This document shows positions 54,283 to 62,480 of a stretch of 64,000 nt of DNA, in pieces; positions within the stretch are counted from its first letter, which is position 1; every line of letters begins with the position of its first letter. The notes beneath the pieces are model-generated. The model saw nothing but the letters and a program-made list of their open reading frames with translations. It was not told the DNA's origin and did no database searches. The position numbers were made by a program, and so were the translations under genes. This DNA is from Pseudomonadota bacterium (GTDB taxonomy: Bacteria > Pseudomonadota > Alphaproteobacteria > Rhizobiales > Xanthobacteraceae): assembly GCA_023422775.1 (NCBI GenBank), contig JAFAGM010000139.1, forward strand, positions 62,001-126,000. Reading direction: 5' to 3'.

Positions 54283-55617
54283 ATGAATCAACGATTTGAC
54301 ACCATTCTAAAATCCGGCACCGTGGTCAATCAGGACGGTGAGGGCATCCGCGACATCGGCATCGCCAATGGCCGGATCGCGGCAATCGGCGCGCTCGGGC
54401 AGGCTTCCGCCGCCGAGACGATCGACTGCAAGGGCCTGCACATCCTGCCCGGCGTGATGGATACGCAGGTGCATTTCCGCGAGCCAGGGCTGACCCACAA
54501 GGAGGACCTCGAGACGGGCTCGCGCAGCGCCGTGATGGGCGGCGTTACCGCGGTGTTCGAGATGCCGAACACCGATCCGCTCACGGTCACCGAGGAGACT
54601 TTTACCGCCAAGGTCAAGGCCGGCCATCATCGCATGCATTGCGATTTTGCGTTCTTTATCGGCGGCACGCGCGAGAATGTTCAGGACTTGCCCGAACTGG
54701 AGCGCGCACCGGGCTGTGCCGGCGTCAAGGTGTTCATCGGTTCATCCACCGGTGCGCTACTGGTCGAGGACGACGAAAGCCTGCGTCGGATCTTCCAGGT
54801 GATCCGCCGCCGCGCGGCTTTTCACGCTGAGGACGAATATCGCCTCAACGAGCGCAAGCCGATCCGCATCGAGGGCGATCCGCGCTCGCATCCGGTATGG
54901 CGCGACGAGACCGCGGCGCTGATGGCGACGCAGCGGCTGGTCAATCTCGCGCGCGAGACGGGGAAACGCATCCACGTGCTGCATATCTCGACCAGGCAGG
55001 AGATCGAGTATCTGCGCGACCACAAGGACGTCGCGTCCTGCGAGGCGACGCCGCATCACCTCACCATGGCTGCGCCCGAATGCTACGAGCGGCTCGGCAC
55101 CCTTGCGCAGATGAATCCGCCGGTGCGCTCGGCCGATCACCGGGAGGGCATCTGGTACGGCATCGAGCAGGGCATCATCGACGTGCTCGGCTCCGACCAC
55201 GCGCCGCATACGCTGGAGGAAAAGGCGAAGACCTATCCGGCCTCGCCGTCGGGCATGACGGGGGTGCAGACGCTGGTGCCGCTGATGCTGGATCACGTCA
55301 ATGCCAGGCGGCTGTCGCTGGCCCGCTTCGTCGACCTCACCAGCGCCGGCCCCGCGCGCCTGTACAACATCGCCTGCAAGGGCCGCATCGCCGCGGGCTA
55401 CGATGCGGACTTCACCGTCGTCGATCTCAAGCGCTCCGAGACCATCACCAACAAATGGGTGGCCTCGCGCGCCGGCTGGACGCCCTATGACGGCGTCCGT
55501 GTCACCGGCTGGCCGGTCGGCACCTTCGTGCGCGGCAAGCGCGTGATGTGGCAGGGCGAAGTGATGACCCCGTCGACGGGAGAGCCGGTGCGGTTCCTGG
55601 AGACGCTGAAGGCGTAG
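54283..55617 (+). CDS. Dihydroorotase-like amidohydrolase with an altered metal motif
   Basis: A 444-residue amidohydrolase close to type I dihydroorotase (PyrC), which closes the pyrimidine ring. It has LPGVMDTQVHFREPGLTHKE, KVFIGSSTGALLVEDD (the lysine that is carbamylated in relatives), AFHAEDEYRLNERKP, HVLHISTRQEIEYL and IDVLGSDHAPHTLEEKAKTY. The usual H-x-H metal pair is Q-V-H here (Gln62, His64). The start at 54283 follows GAGGAT. There is no pyrB nearby, so it may be a second dihydroorotase or another cyclic amidase. Confidence 0.85.
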   Translation: MNQRFDTILKSGTVVNQDGEGIRDIGIANGRIAAIGALGQASAAETIDCKGLHILPGVMDTQVHFREPGLTHKEDLETGSRSAVMGGVTAVFEMPNTDPLTVTEETFTAKVKAGHHRMHCDFAFFIGGTRENVQDLPELERAPGCAGVKVFIGSSTGALLVEDDESLRRIFQVIRRRAAFHAEDEYRLNERKPIRIEGDPRSHPVWRDETAALMATQRLVNLARETGKRIHVLHISTRQEIEYLRDHKDVASCEATPHHLTMAAPECYERLGTLAQMNPPVRSADHREGIWYGIEQGIIDVLGSDHAPHTLEEKAKTYPASPSGMTGVQTLVPLMLDHVNARRLSLARFVDLTSAGPARLYNIACKGRIAAGYDADFTVVDLKRSETITNKWVASRAGWTPYDGVRVTGWPVGTFVRGKRVMWQGEVMTPSTGEPVRFLETLKA

Positions 55618-55639
55618 GTATCGCCCTAGCCAACAGCGT

Positions 55640-55740
55640 CGTCACCCGGCTTGACCGGGTGATCCAGTATTCCAGAGACGGCAGTGATTAATCGAGGGGC
55701 TGCGGCGTACTGGGTCGCCCGGTCAAGGCCGGGCGATGAC
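55640..55740. repeat. Palindromic repeat, 'cgtcacccggcttgaccggg' family
   Basis: Left arm cgtcacccggcttgaccggg then tgatccagtattcca; right arm gcgtactgggtcgcccggtc then aaggccgggcgatgacag. Arms are inverted copies. It lies between convergent genes; only copy of this family here. Confidence 0.88.
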
Positions 55741-55751
55741 AGCATCGGGAA

Positions 55752-56018
55752 TTACTGTCTCGCCCGCGCCAGCGAAAACTCGCCGTTGCGCACGCGTGCC
55801 GGCAGGCCTTCGACGAATCTCACTACCGCGTCCTCGCCGTAGGTCGAGACCAGTTCGGCGAGCGCGGTGAACAGGCTTGCCTGCGCCAGGCAATCGCCAT
55901 CGACGCCGTCGTGCCGTGCCTCTGCCCAGGCCTCGTTGAGATAACCTAGCGCCGCCTGCTTCTGCTCGTGGTCGGCCAGCGGCTCGCGGGCAATCGAAAA
56001 GGATACTGGGGAGCGCAT
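55752..56018 (-). CDS. Small conserved-looking protein, unknown function
   Basis: An 88-residue protein starting MRSPVSFSIAREPLADHEQK, then QAALGYLNEAWAEARHDGVD, GDCLAQASLFTALAELVSTY and GEDAVVRFVEGLPARVRNGE. It is helical and acidic and looks like a real soluble protein; relatives in Bradyrhizobium are annotated hypothetical. An upstream frame to 56108 is open. It follows the HAD phosphatase gene on the same strand by 102 bases. Confidence 0.7.
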   Translation of the reverse strand: MRSPVSFSIAREPLADHEQKQAALGYLNEAWAEARHDGVDGDCLAQASLFTALAELVSTYGEDAVVRFVEGLPARVRNGEFSLARARQ

Positions 56019-56120
56019 GAGACTCGATGAAATCTGCGCGCGATCCAGGGCGGAACGCGTCGAACCGGCGAAGCTGTAGCACACGCCGCCGGCCCGCCTA
56101 GGCCACATCTTTAAGAAAGG

Positions 56121-56798
56121 TTAACGGCTGCCCGAATTCGAGGCGGATCGGGGAAGGCTCATTTCAGGCAACGCCAAAATCTCGCCCGGCGTGGCGCAGA
56201 CGTGCTGCGCGCCTGCTTCCAGCAACTCGTCCCTGCTGCCGTAGCCGTACAGCACGCCGATGCCCTTCATGCCGTTGTTCTTCGCGCCGATCATGTCGTG
56301 GCTGCGGTCGCCGATCATCAGGGTCCTTGACGGATCGACCGACGTTTCCTTCAGTGCATATTCCAGGAGATCAGACTTTTCGACGCGCGTGCCGTCGAGT
56401 TCGGCCCCGAACACGCGTTCGAAATGATGGCGCAGGCCGAAATGGTCGATGATGCGATCGGCGAACACGTGCGCCTTGCTGGTGGCGACGAACAGCCGGT
56501 GACCGGACGTGCAGAGCTGCGTCAGCACATCGCCGATGCCGTCATAGACGCGGTTCTCATACAGCCCCACGTCGGAAAACCGTTCGCGGTAAAGCGACAC
56601 GGCGCGATCGGCCGAATGATCGCCGCTGAGCAGTTTCACAAAACTCGTGCGCAGCGGCGGGCCGATGCACCAGGTCAGTTCGTCCGCGGTCGGGATATCA
56701 GGATGATCGAGCCGTTGCAGCGCATATTGGATGCAGCGGGTGATGCCGAGCTTGGGATCGGTCAGCGTTCCGTCGAGGTCGAAATAGATGGCGTCCAT
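56121..56798 (-). CDS. HAD-family phosphatase (Gph/PpaX-like)
   Basis: A 225-residue haloacid dehalogenase phosphatase. Motif I is YFDLDGTLTDPKLGI, motif II LFVATSKAHVFADRI, and motifs III and IV LMIGDRSHDMIGAKNNGMKG. The cap domain is of the Gph/PpaX type, so phosphoglycolate or diphosphate are candidate substrates. It starts six bases after the stop of the TIGR02301 gene in an operon with NUDIX. Confidence 0.9.
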   Translation of the reverse strand: MDAIYFDLDGTLTDPKLGITRCIQYALQRLDHPDIPTADELTWCIGPPLRTSFVKLLSGDHSADRAVSLYRERFSDVGLYENRVYDGIGDVLTQLCTSGHRLFVATSKAHVFADRIIDHFGLRHHFERVFGAELDGTRVEKSDLLEYALKETSVDPSRTLMIGDRSHDMIGAKNNGMKGIGVLYGYGSRDELLEAGAQHVCATPGEILALPEMSLPRSASNSGSR

Positions 56799-56804
56799 GG
56801 ACCC

Positions 56805-57182
56805 TCAGTTCGCATAGCGCGCGGTGAGGTCGCGGGAGATCTTTGAACCTTCCTCGATATATCGGCGGATCGCGACGGAGGCTGCGGGGGTGCAGGTGCG
56901 GTAGGTCTGCTGAAAACCGTTATAGCCGCGGTTGAAGCCCGCGATCATGCGGGCGCGGCGGTCGCCGGAAGGCGTTTCGGCGTCGATCAGCGCCTGCATC
57001 TCGTTGCGCCATTTGGCGCCTTCATTGCTGCCGCAGATGCCCCTGAGATAGTGCAGGGTGCCGAGGATCTCGGCCAGCCGCTGCAAATCGCCATCAAACG
57101 GCGCGGCCGCGTCCTGGGCGCGCGCGGGGGCCAGGTGGCATGCCGAGATGAGGATGAGGGCGGCGAGAAGGTGCTTGAGCAT
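56805..57182 (-). CDS. TIGR02301 family secreted protein
   Basis: A 125-residue exported protein. Signal peptide MLKHLLAALILISACHLAPA ends at ARAQ. The mature part has RLAEILGTLHYLRGICGSNE, GAKWRNEMQALIDAETPSGD and ARMIAGFNRGYNGFQQTYRT, the pattern of TIGR02301, restricted to alphaproteobacteria. Function unknown. It lies between the NUDIX and HAD genes. Confidence 0.87.
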   Translation of the reverse strand: MLKHLLAALILISACHLAPARAQDAAAPFDGDLQRLAEILGTLHYLRGICGSNEGAKWRNEMQALIDAETPSGDRRARMIAGFNRGYNGFQQTYRTCTPAASVAIRRYIEEGSKISRDLTARYAN

Positions 57183-57246
57183 TTGGGGCCGATATGCCTC
57201 CTCAATACGCCCGAGGCAAGGCGCGAGGCGATGGAAGTTCCACCCT

Positions 57247-57666
57247 TCAAACGAGCTTCCGGGCCGCCTCTATGACCTCCAGGAGGCCGCCGGTGACCTG
57301 GAGATCGCCGATCGCTTCCGGCGCCAGCCATTTGAAATCGTCGTGCTCGTCGTTCAGGACCGGTTCCCGGGCCGTCCAGCGCGCCGCGAACGACAGGATG
57401 AGATAGTGCCCGCCGCCGGTACTTCCGGGCAGCACCTCGCGCCAGCCGGCAAGCCCCAGAATCTCCACTCTCAGCCCGGTTTCCTCATCGACCTCGCGAT
57501 GAAGCGCCGATTGCAGCGATTCGCCGAATTCGACCCGCCCGCCCGGGAACGAGTAGAAGCCCTTGCCCGGCGAGCGCGCGCGGCGAACCAGCAGGATCTT
57601 GCCGTCGCGGAAAATCGCGCCGCTGACGGCGAGCTGGGGGTGGGTCGGCTGGACGGGTGAAGCCAA
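57247..57666 (-). CDS. NUDIX hydrolase
   Basis: A 139-residue NUDIX enzyme. The NUDIX box is complete in GGRVEFGESLQSALHREVDE then ETGLRVEI (G-x5-E-x7-R-E-V-x-E-E-x-G). The substrate may be an ADP-ribose or a nucleoside triphosphate. It is the first gene of the operon NUDIX-TIGR02301-HAD, a conserved group in relatives. The 70 bases upstream to the next gene hold a short inverted pair around gatcggatctttctcgatca. Confidence 0.9.
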   Translation of the reverse strand: MASPVQPTHPQLAVSGAIFRDGKILLVRRARSPGKGFYSFPGGRVEFGESLQSALHREVDEETGLRVEILGLAGWREVLPGSTGGGHYLILSFAARWTAREPVLNDEHDDFKWLAPEAIGDLQVTGGLLEVIEAARKLV

Positions 57667-57736
57667 GGCGTGATCCGGAAAAAAGGCAATCGCACTGGAG
57701 GCGGATCGGATCTTTCTCGATCAGATCGATGCGGTT

Positions 57737-58252
57737 CTAGTGATTCGAGATGATGGTTTCAACGTTGGCTTCGGAACTGCCGTTGATGACACCGCCGGCG
57801 AGCGCGACCAGCGGCTTGACCCAGGCGGCGGCCTGTTCGGCGAGCGCTGCGCGCGTCTTGTCCTGCTGGGCCTCGCGCATCGCCGCACCCACCGCCGTCA
57901 GGATCGAGGTCATGCTCGCGGTGAGATTGTCGAAATCGGTACGGACCTTGGGATCGGCGGCTTCGTACGCCTCGATGGCGAGGTCGCGGGCCTTGAAGTT
58001 GGAGGCCCAGAAGTGCTCGGCGTAGGTCAGCGGCGACCAGGTGAGGAAATCCTCCGCGCATTCCGGCATGTCCGGAACCATTTCGAGCAGCATGACGGCT
58101 TCGTTGAAGTGGTTCAGATAGTCCGTCGCAAGCCCGGTGCGCGGATTGATATTGGCAGCCTTCAGCTGCGCCGCGCGAGCTTCGTCGATGAGGCTCGTCG
58201 GTGGCGCGGTCGGGCGCTCTGATCGCGCGGGTGTGGCTGCGGTGGAAGTCAT
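57737..58252 (-). CDS. Conserved hypothetical protein
   Basis: A 171-residue soluble, mostly helical protein without cysteine-rich or membrane parts. It starts MTSTAATPARSERPTAPPTS, a flexible lead, then LIDEARAAQLKAANINPRTG, LATDYLNHFNEAVMLLEMVP, DFLTWSPLTYAEHFWASNFK. An alternative start is 58270. Similar proteins occur in Bradyrhizobium without assigned function. Divergent from the YedK-type gene. Confidence 0.75.
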   Translation of the reverse strand: MTSTAATPARSERPTAPPTSLIDEARAAQLKAANINPRTGLATDYLNHFNEAVMLLEMVPDMPECAEDFLTWSPLTYAEHFWASNFKARDLAIEAYEAADPKVRTDFDNLTASMTSILTAVGAAMREAQQDKTRAALAEQAAAWVKPLVALAGGVINGSSEANVETIISNH

Positions 58253-58314
58253 CAGTTGCACTGTTGGCATATGGGGTTAACACGCACTAAACGGCGAGAT
58301 ATCCTGGGCAGATA

Positions 58315-59082
58315 ATGTGTGGTCGCTTCGTCATTACCTCGCCGCCGGCCGGGCTTCGGCAGATATTCGGCTATGTCGAACAGCCAAATTTCCCGCCACG
58401 GTATAATATCGCGCCGACGCAGCCAGTTCCGGTTGTCATCCTGGAAAACGGCGGCCGTCATTTCCGGCTGATGCGCTGGGGGCTGATTCCTTCGTGGGTG
58501 AAGGATCCCCGTAAATTTACGTTGTTGATCAACGCGCGTTCCGAAACGATTCGCGACAAGCCCGCCTTCAAGAATGCCGTCAAGCGTCGCCGCTGTCTGA
58601 TTCCGGCGGATGGCTACTACGAATGGCAGGATTTGAGCGGTCGCAAGCGGCCGTTCTTCATTCACCGTCGCGACGGCCGGCCGGTTGGATTTGCCGCGCT
58701 CGCGGAAACCTGGATGGGACCGAACGGCGAGGAGACCGACAGCATCGCCATCGTCACCGCGCCGGCGAGCCCCGATCTCGCCACGCTGCATCACCGCGTT
58801 CCCGTGACGATCGCGCCCGAAGCGTTCGAGCGCTGGCTCGATGTCCGGATCAACGACGTCGAAGATATCATGGCGCTGCTGCGCGGACCGCGCGAAGGCG
58901 AGTTCGCCTGGCACGAGATTTCCACGCGCGTCAATCGCGTCGTCAACGACGACGAACAGTTGCTGCTGCCGATCACGGACGAGGAGAGGGCGGCGGAGGA
59001 ACTGAGGCCTGCGAAGAAGACCGCGCCGCGCAAGGCGACGACAGTGGTGCCGGACGATGACGGGCAAGGGTCGTTGTTTTGA
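58315..59082 (+). CDS. SOS response-associated peptidase (YedK/HMCES family)
   Basis: A 255-residue protein that in relatives cross-links to abasic sites in single-stranded DNA and shields them. The catalytic Cys2 follows Met (MCGRFVITSPP), and the other conserved parts are LINARSETIRDKPAFKNAVK, RRCLIPADGYYEWQDLSGRK and LHHRVPVTIAPEAFERWLD. The C-terminus ends in a short DDGQGSLF tail, which resembles a clamp-binding peptide (Q-x-x-L-F). No LexA box is evident in the 62-base gap upstream. Confidence 0.93.
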   Translation: MCGRFVITSPPAGLRQIFGYVEQPNFPPRYNIAPTQPVPVVILENGGRHFRLMRWGLIPSWVKDPRKFTLLINARSETIRDKPAFKNAVKRRRCLIPADGYYEWQDLSGRKRPFFIHRRDGRPVGFAALAETWMGPNGEETDSIAIVTAPASPDLATLHHRVPVTIAPEAFERWLDVRINDVEDIMALLRGPREGEFAWHEISTRVNRVVNDDEQLLLPITDEERAAEELRPAKKTAPRKATTVVPDDDGQGSLF

Positions 59083-59100
59083 TTTGAACGCAGCCCTTCT

Positions 59101-59224
59101 CGTCGTTCCTGCGAACGCAGGAACCCATACGCCGCGGCCCATCGTCTTGGCAATGCTGTTCGACGATTTCGCGCTACGACAACTCCCTGTGGTTATGGGT
59201 CCCTGCGTTCGCAGGGACGACGAG
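59101..59224. repeat. Palindromic repeat, 'cgtcgttcctgcgaacgcag' family
   Basis: Left arm cgtcgttcctgcgaacgcag then gaacccata; right arm ttatgggtccctgcgttcgc then agggacgacg. The centre includes gcaatgctgttcgac. It lies beside a gene remnant (59240-59350). Only copy of this family here. Confidence 0.88.
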
Positions 59225-59239
59225 TTGATGGAGCTGGAC

Positions 59240-59350
59240 TCAGCCAAAAACATTCAGCGCTGCGTATTGCAGCAGCATGATGGTCTTGGCGTCCACGATG
59301 CGGCCGCCGGAGATCGTGTCGAGCGCCTGATCGATGCTCATGGAGACCAT
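59240..59350 (-). pseudogene. C-terminal remnant of a NUDIX hydrolase (ADP-ribose pyrophosphatase type)
   Basis: A 36-codon open segment reads MVSMSIDQALDTISGG then RIVDAKTIMLLQYAALNVFG and a stop. This resembles the last 30 residues of NudF-like ADP-ribose pyrophosphatases (E. coli has EEGKIDNAASVIALQWLQ at the same place). The NUDIX box and the rest are missing, because the upstream frame runs into the GNAT gene. I read it as the leftover of a deleted gene; a real short protein is less likely. Confidence 0.55.
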
Positions 59351-59355
59351 TCGGC

Positions 59356-59805
59356 TCAGCGCGTCGGTTCGCGTCCGTCGAGCCATTTGGTGAGGAACAC
59401 GATCTTCTGTTCGCCGAAGCCGATCGACTGGTAGAACGCGGCGACGCCGGCATTCTCGGGCCGCACCAGCAATTGCAGTTTTGCGATGCCGGCTTCGCGC
59501 AGCCAGTCTTCGGCCGCGTCCATGATGGCGCGGCCAAAACCTTTTGCGCGGCGATCCGGATCAGTGGCGACGTAATAGACCCAGCCGCGATGACCGTCAT
59601 GGCCGACCATCGCGGTCGCAACGATATTGTCGTCGGCGCGCCCGATCAGGATCGTCGAATTCGGCCCGCGCCGGGCGAGCGCGATGTCGGCGGCGGGATC
59701 GTTCCACGGTCGCGTCAATCCGCAGGCCCGCCAGAGCGCGATCACGGTGGCGACGTCCGCATCCGCGATCGGCGTGATGGCAAGCGGCGGAGCGGTTTTC
59801 GTCAC
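59356..59805 (-). CDS. GNAT family acetyltransferase (YpeA-like)
   Basis: A 149-residue GNAT protein from a GTG start. The acetyl-CoA loop is VATDPDRRAKGFGRAIMDAA, followed by EDWLREAGIAKLQLLVRPEN and VAAFYQSIGFGEQKIVFLTK. It resembles E. coli YpeA, a predicted acetyltransferase of unknown target. The start overlaps the end of the FAD oxidase gene by four bases (GTGA), so it is the third gene of the tsaC-FAD oxidase-GNAT operon. Confidence 0.88.
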   Translation of the reverse strand: MTKTAPPLAITPIADADVATVIALWRACGLTRPWNDPAADIALARRGPNSTILIGRADDNIVATAMVGHDGHRGWVYYVATDPDRRAKGFGRAIMDAAEDWLREAGIAKLQLLVRPENAGVAAFYQSIGFGEQKIVFLTKWLDGREPTR

Positions 59806-61229
59806 AGCACCTTGCCGGGGTTCATGATGCCGAGCGGATCGAGCATCGCCTTGATGCCGCGCATCAGTTCGATCGCCACCTTGTCCTTGACGTCGGGCAG
59901 TTCGTCGCGCTTGAGCACGCCGATGCCGTGCTCGGCCGAAATCGATCCGCCCATCCGCAGCACGATCGCGAATACGACCTCGTTGACCTCGTGCCAGCGC
60001 GACATGAAGTCGGCGGTGTTGCCGCCGACCGGCTGGCTGACGTTGTAGTGGATGTTGCCGTCGCCGAGATGGCCGAACGGCACCGGCCGCGAGCCCGGGA
60101 TCAGTTTGACCACTGCGGCATTGGCTTCCTCGATGAAGGCGGGGACGGCGGCGACCGGCACCGAGATGTCGTGCTTGATCGAGCCGCCTTCCGGCTTCTG
60201 CGCCGCGGACATCTCGTCGCGCAGCTTCCAGAACTGGGAACGCTGCGTCAGGTTCGCCGCGATCACGGCGTCATCGACGATGCCTTCCTCCATGCCCCTG
60301 GCGAGGATCGATTCCAGCGCGGCGCGGGCGTCGTCGCGCGAGGATGACAGTTCCATCAGCACGTACCAGGGGTGCTTGCTGGAAAGCGGATCGCGGATGT
60401 CGATGCCGTGGCGAATGCTGAAATCGACTGCGATGCCGGCCAGCAGTTCGAAGCTGGTGAGCCCGCCGGCAGCCTCGTTCTGCGCGATCGACAGCAGCTT
60501 GAGCGCCTGCGCCGGCGATTTGAGGCCGACATAGCCGGTTTCGACTGCGCGCGGCTTCGGAAACAGCTTCAGCGTCGCCGCGGTGATGATGCCGAGCGTA
60601 CCTTCCGCGCCGATGAAGAGGTTGCGCAGATCGTAGCCGGTGTTGTCCTTTTTCAGCTTCGACAGCCCGTTCAGCACCCGTCCATCGGCGAGCACGACTT
60701 CCAGCCCCAGCGCCATCTCGCGCGCGACGCCATAGGCCAGCGCTGCCGTGCCGCCGGCATTGGTGGAGAGATTGCCGCCGATGGTGCAACTGCCCTCGGC
60801 GCCGAGCGACAGCGGAAACAGGCGGCCGACCTCGCTGGCGCGCTGCTGCGCGATCTGCAGCACCACGCCGGCCTCGCAGGTCATGGTGTTCGATGCGGGA
60901 TCGATCTCGCGAATCCTGTCCAGCCGCCGCAGCGAGACGACAACCTCGCCATGGTGCGGGGTCTGCCCGCCGACGAGCCCGGTATTGCCGCCCTGCGGCA
61001 CCAGCGCGATTTTGTGTGCGCTCGCGAGCCTGCAGATCGCGGACACTTCGGCGGTCGAGCCGGGCCGCAGCACCAGCGGCGAGCGGCCGTGGAACAGGTC
61101 GCGTTCCTCGGTGACATAGGGCGCGATATCGGCGGCGTCGGTCACCGCATATTTGTCGCCGACGATGGCGCGGAACTTTGCGATCAACTCGGGTGGGAGC
61201 GGGGGTACGGCGCCGGGAGCGATGTTCAT
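59802..61229 (-). CDS. FAD-linked oxidase (GlcD/D-2-hydroxyacid dehydrogenase type)
   Basis: A 475-residue vanillyl-alcohol oxidase-fold enzyme. The FAD-binding part has LVPQGGNTGLVGGQTPHHGE, LGAEGSCTIGGNLSTNAGGT and FIGAEGTLGIITAATLKLFP; the C-terminal part has GHLGDGNIHYNVSQP and GGSISAEHGIGVLKRDEL. Likely oxidises a D-2-hydroxy acid such as D-lactate or 2-hydroxyglutarate. The start may be 61229 (MNIAPGAV) or 61253 (MKEKEKTTM), which overlaps the tsaC stop by four bases. Confidence 0.9.
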   Translation of the reverse strand: MNIAPGAVPPLPPELIAKFRAIVGDKYAVTDAADIAPYVTEERDLFHGRSPLVLRPGSTAEVSAICRLASAHKIALVPQGGNTGLVGGQTPHHGEVVVSLRRLDRIREIDPASNTMTCEAGVVLQIAQQRASEVGRLFPLSLGAEGSCTIGGNLSTNAGGTAALAYGVAREMALGLEVVLADGRVLNGLSKLKKDNTGYDLRNLFIGAEGTLGIITAATLKLFPKPRAVETGYVGLKSPAQALKLLSIAQNEAAGGLTSFELLAGIAVDFSIRHGIDIRDPLSSKHPWYVLMELSSSRDDARAALESILARGMEEGIVDDAVIAANLTQRSQFWKLRDEMSAAQKPEGGSIKHDISVPVAAVPAFIEEANAAVVKLIPGSRPVPFGHLGDGNIHYNVSQPVGGNTADFMSRWHEVNEVVFAIVLRMGGSISAEHGIGVLKRDELPDVKDKVAIELMRGIKAMLDPLGIMNPGKVL

Positions 61230-61249
61230 TGTCGTCTTCTCTTTTTCTT

Positions 61250-62242
61250 TCATTCCCGCCCGACCGCCGCGCGGCGCAGCCGGTCGTTGATGGCTTCGCC
61301 CAGGCCTTCGTCCGGAATGGACATCACCGCGATGGTGTGCGCGCCCTGGCTGTCGAGCGCACGAAGATGGCCGAACAGATTGGCGGCGGCCTCGCCGAGA
61401 TCGCCACGCTCCGACAAGTTTAGCACACGCGACGCGCCGTCAATTCCCGAAATTGCTCCGAGGCCAAAGGCGAGCAGCGCTTCGCCCGGTGCGAGGCTGA
61501 CGGCATGGAGCCGCACCTTCGCGCGCGGCGCGTAGTGCGCCGCCAGCATGCCCGGAGCCAAGGGCTGGGAGCTGTCGCTGCCGGCATCCGCGGGCGGCTG
61601 CTTCAGCGCACGGCCGAGCACGCGCTCGATGTCGGCGCGCGGCACGCCGCCGGGGCGCAGCAGCATCGGCTCGTCGAAGCAGCCGACGATGGTGGATTCG
61701 ACGCCGACATCCACCGCGCCGCCGTCGACGATCAGGTCGATCCGGCCGGCAAGGTCGCTCTGCACATGGGCGGCGGTGGTCGGCGAAACGTGGCCCGAAA
61801 TGTTCGCCGACGGCGCCACGACAGGGCCGCCGAACTCCCGCAGGATCTGCCGCGCGACGGGATGGGCCGGGATCCGGATCGCGACGGTGTCGAGGCCGGC
61901 GGTAGCGAGATCGGCGACGGTGCAATCAGGTGTCTTCGGCAGCACCAGCGTCAGCGGGCCGGGCCAGAACGCCTCGGCCAGCGCCATCGCCGGCACGTCG
62001 AAGCGGGCGATCTGCCGCGCTGCGGCGATATCGCCGACATGGGCGATCAGCGGGTTGAAGGCCGGCCGGCCCTTGGCCTGGTAGAGCCGGGCAATCGCGG
62101 CCGGATTGGCCGCGTCGGCGCCGAGGCCGTAGACCGTCTCGGTCGGGAACGCCACCAGCCCGCCCCCGGCCAGAATCCGCGCCGCCGACGCCACGGCAGC
62201 CTCGCCGGCGGGCAAAATCGGGGTCTTCAAGCCTGCATCCAC
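61250..62242 (-). CDS. L-threonylcarbamoyladenylate synthase (Sua5 type)
   Basis: Makes threonylcarbamoyl-AMP for the t6A modification of tRNAs. The 330-residue protein has FPTETVYGLGADAANPAAIA, YQAKGRPAFNPLIAHVGDIA, FWPGPLTLVLPKTPDC and APSANISGHVSPTTAAHV, plus the C-terminal Sua5 domain with AAHYAPRAKVRLHAVSL. The GTG at 62242 (VDAGLKTP) is chosen; the open frame extends back into the antisense of a tRNA gene and cannot be used. It is the first gene of the operon with the FAD oxidase. Confidence 0.93.
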   Translation of the reverse strand: MDAGLKTPILPAGEAAVASAARILAGGGLVAFPTETVYGLGADAANPAAIARLYQAKGRPAFNPLIAHVGDIAAARQIARFDVPAMALAEAFWPGPLTLVLPKTPDCTVADLATAGLDTVAIRIPAHPVARQILREFGGPVVAPSANISGHVSPTTAAHVQSDLAGRIDLIVDGGAVDVGVESTIVGCFDEPMLLRPGGVPRADIERVLGRALKQPPADAGSDSSQPLAPGMLAAHYAPRAKVRLHAVSLAPGEALLAFGLGAISGIDGASRVLNLSERGDLGEAAANLFGHLRALDSQGAHTIAVMSIPDEGLGEAINDRLRRAAVGRE

Positions 62243-62311
62243 TATGATTAATTTCCTCAAACCGGCGCCTTGCGGTCGCCGAAACCCAAGGCTATAAGCC
62301 GCGTTCTTAGT

Positions 62312-62388
62312 CGGAGTGTGGCTCAGCCCGGTAGAGCACTGCGTTCGGGACGCAGGGGTCGCAGGTTCGAATCCTGCCACTCCGACCA
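62312..62388 (+). tRNA. tRNA-Pro (anticodon CGG)
   Basis: A 77-base tRNA. The acceptor stem pairs cggagtg with cactccg, followed by acca encoded in the DNA. The anticodon arm is ctgcg-ttcggga-cgcag, which gives anticodon CGG (proline, codon CCG). The T arm has gcagg-ttcgaat-cctgc. The gene is divergent from the threonylcarbamoyl-AMP synthase gene. DNA directly after its 3' end differs in composition, which suggests it is an insertion site. Confidence 0.96.
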
Positions 62389-62480
62389 TTGTTTCAAGCA
62401 CTTATAGAGTTGCTGTTGCCTCCGCGCAATGAAATGCGCAATGAAACGAAACACGATAGTCGGGAGCAGGTGAGTCGCCG

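Noticed and set aside
58253..58314. LexA box in front of the YedK-type gene
   Set aside because: No GTTC-N7-GTTC or GAAC-N7-GAAC pattern is present in the 62-base gap, so SOS control through a nearby box is not supported.
62242..62401. An N-terminal extension of the threonylcarbamoyl-AMP synthase, starting MLETMVGVAGFEPATPASRT
   Set aside because: This stretch is the antisense of the tRNA-Pro gene, a well-known false peptide in databases. The real start is after it.
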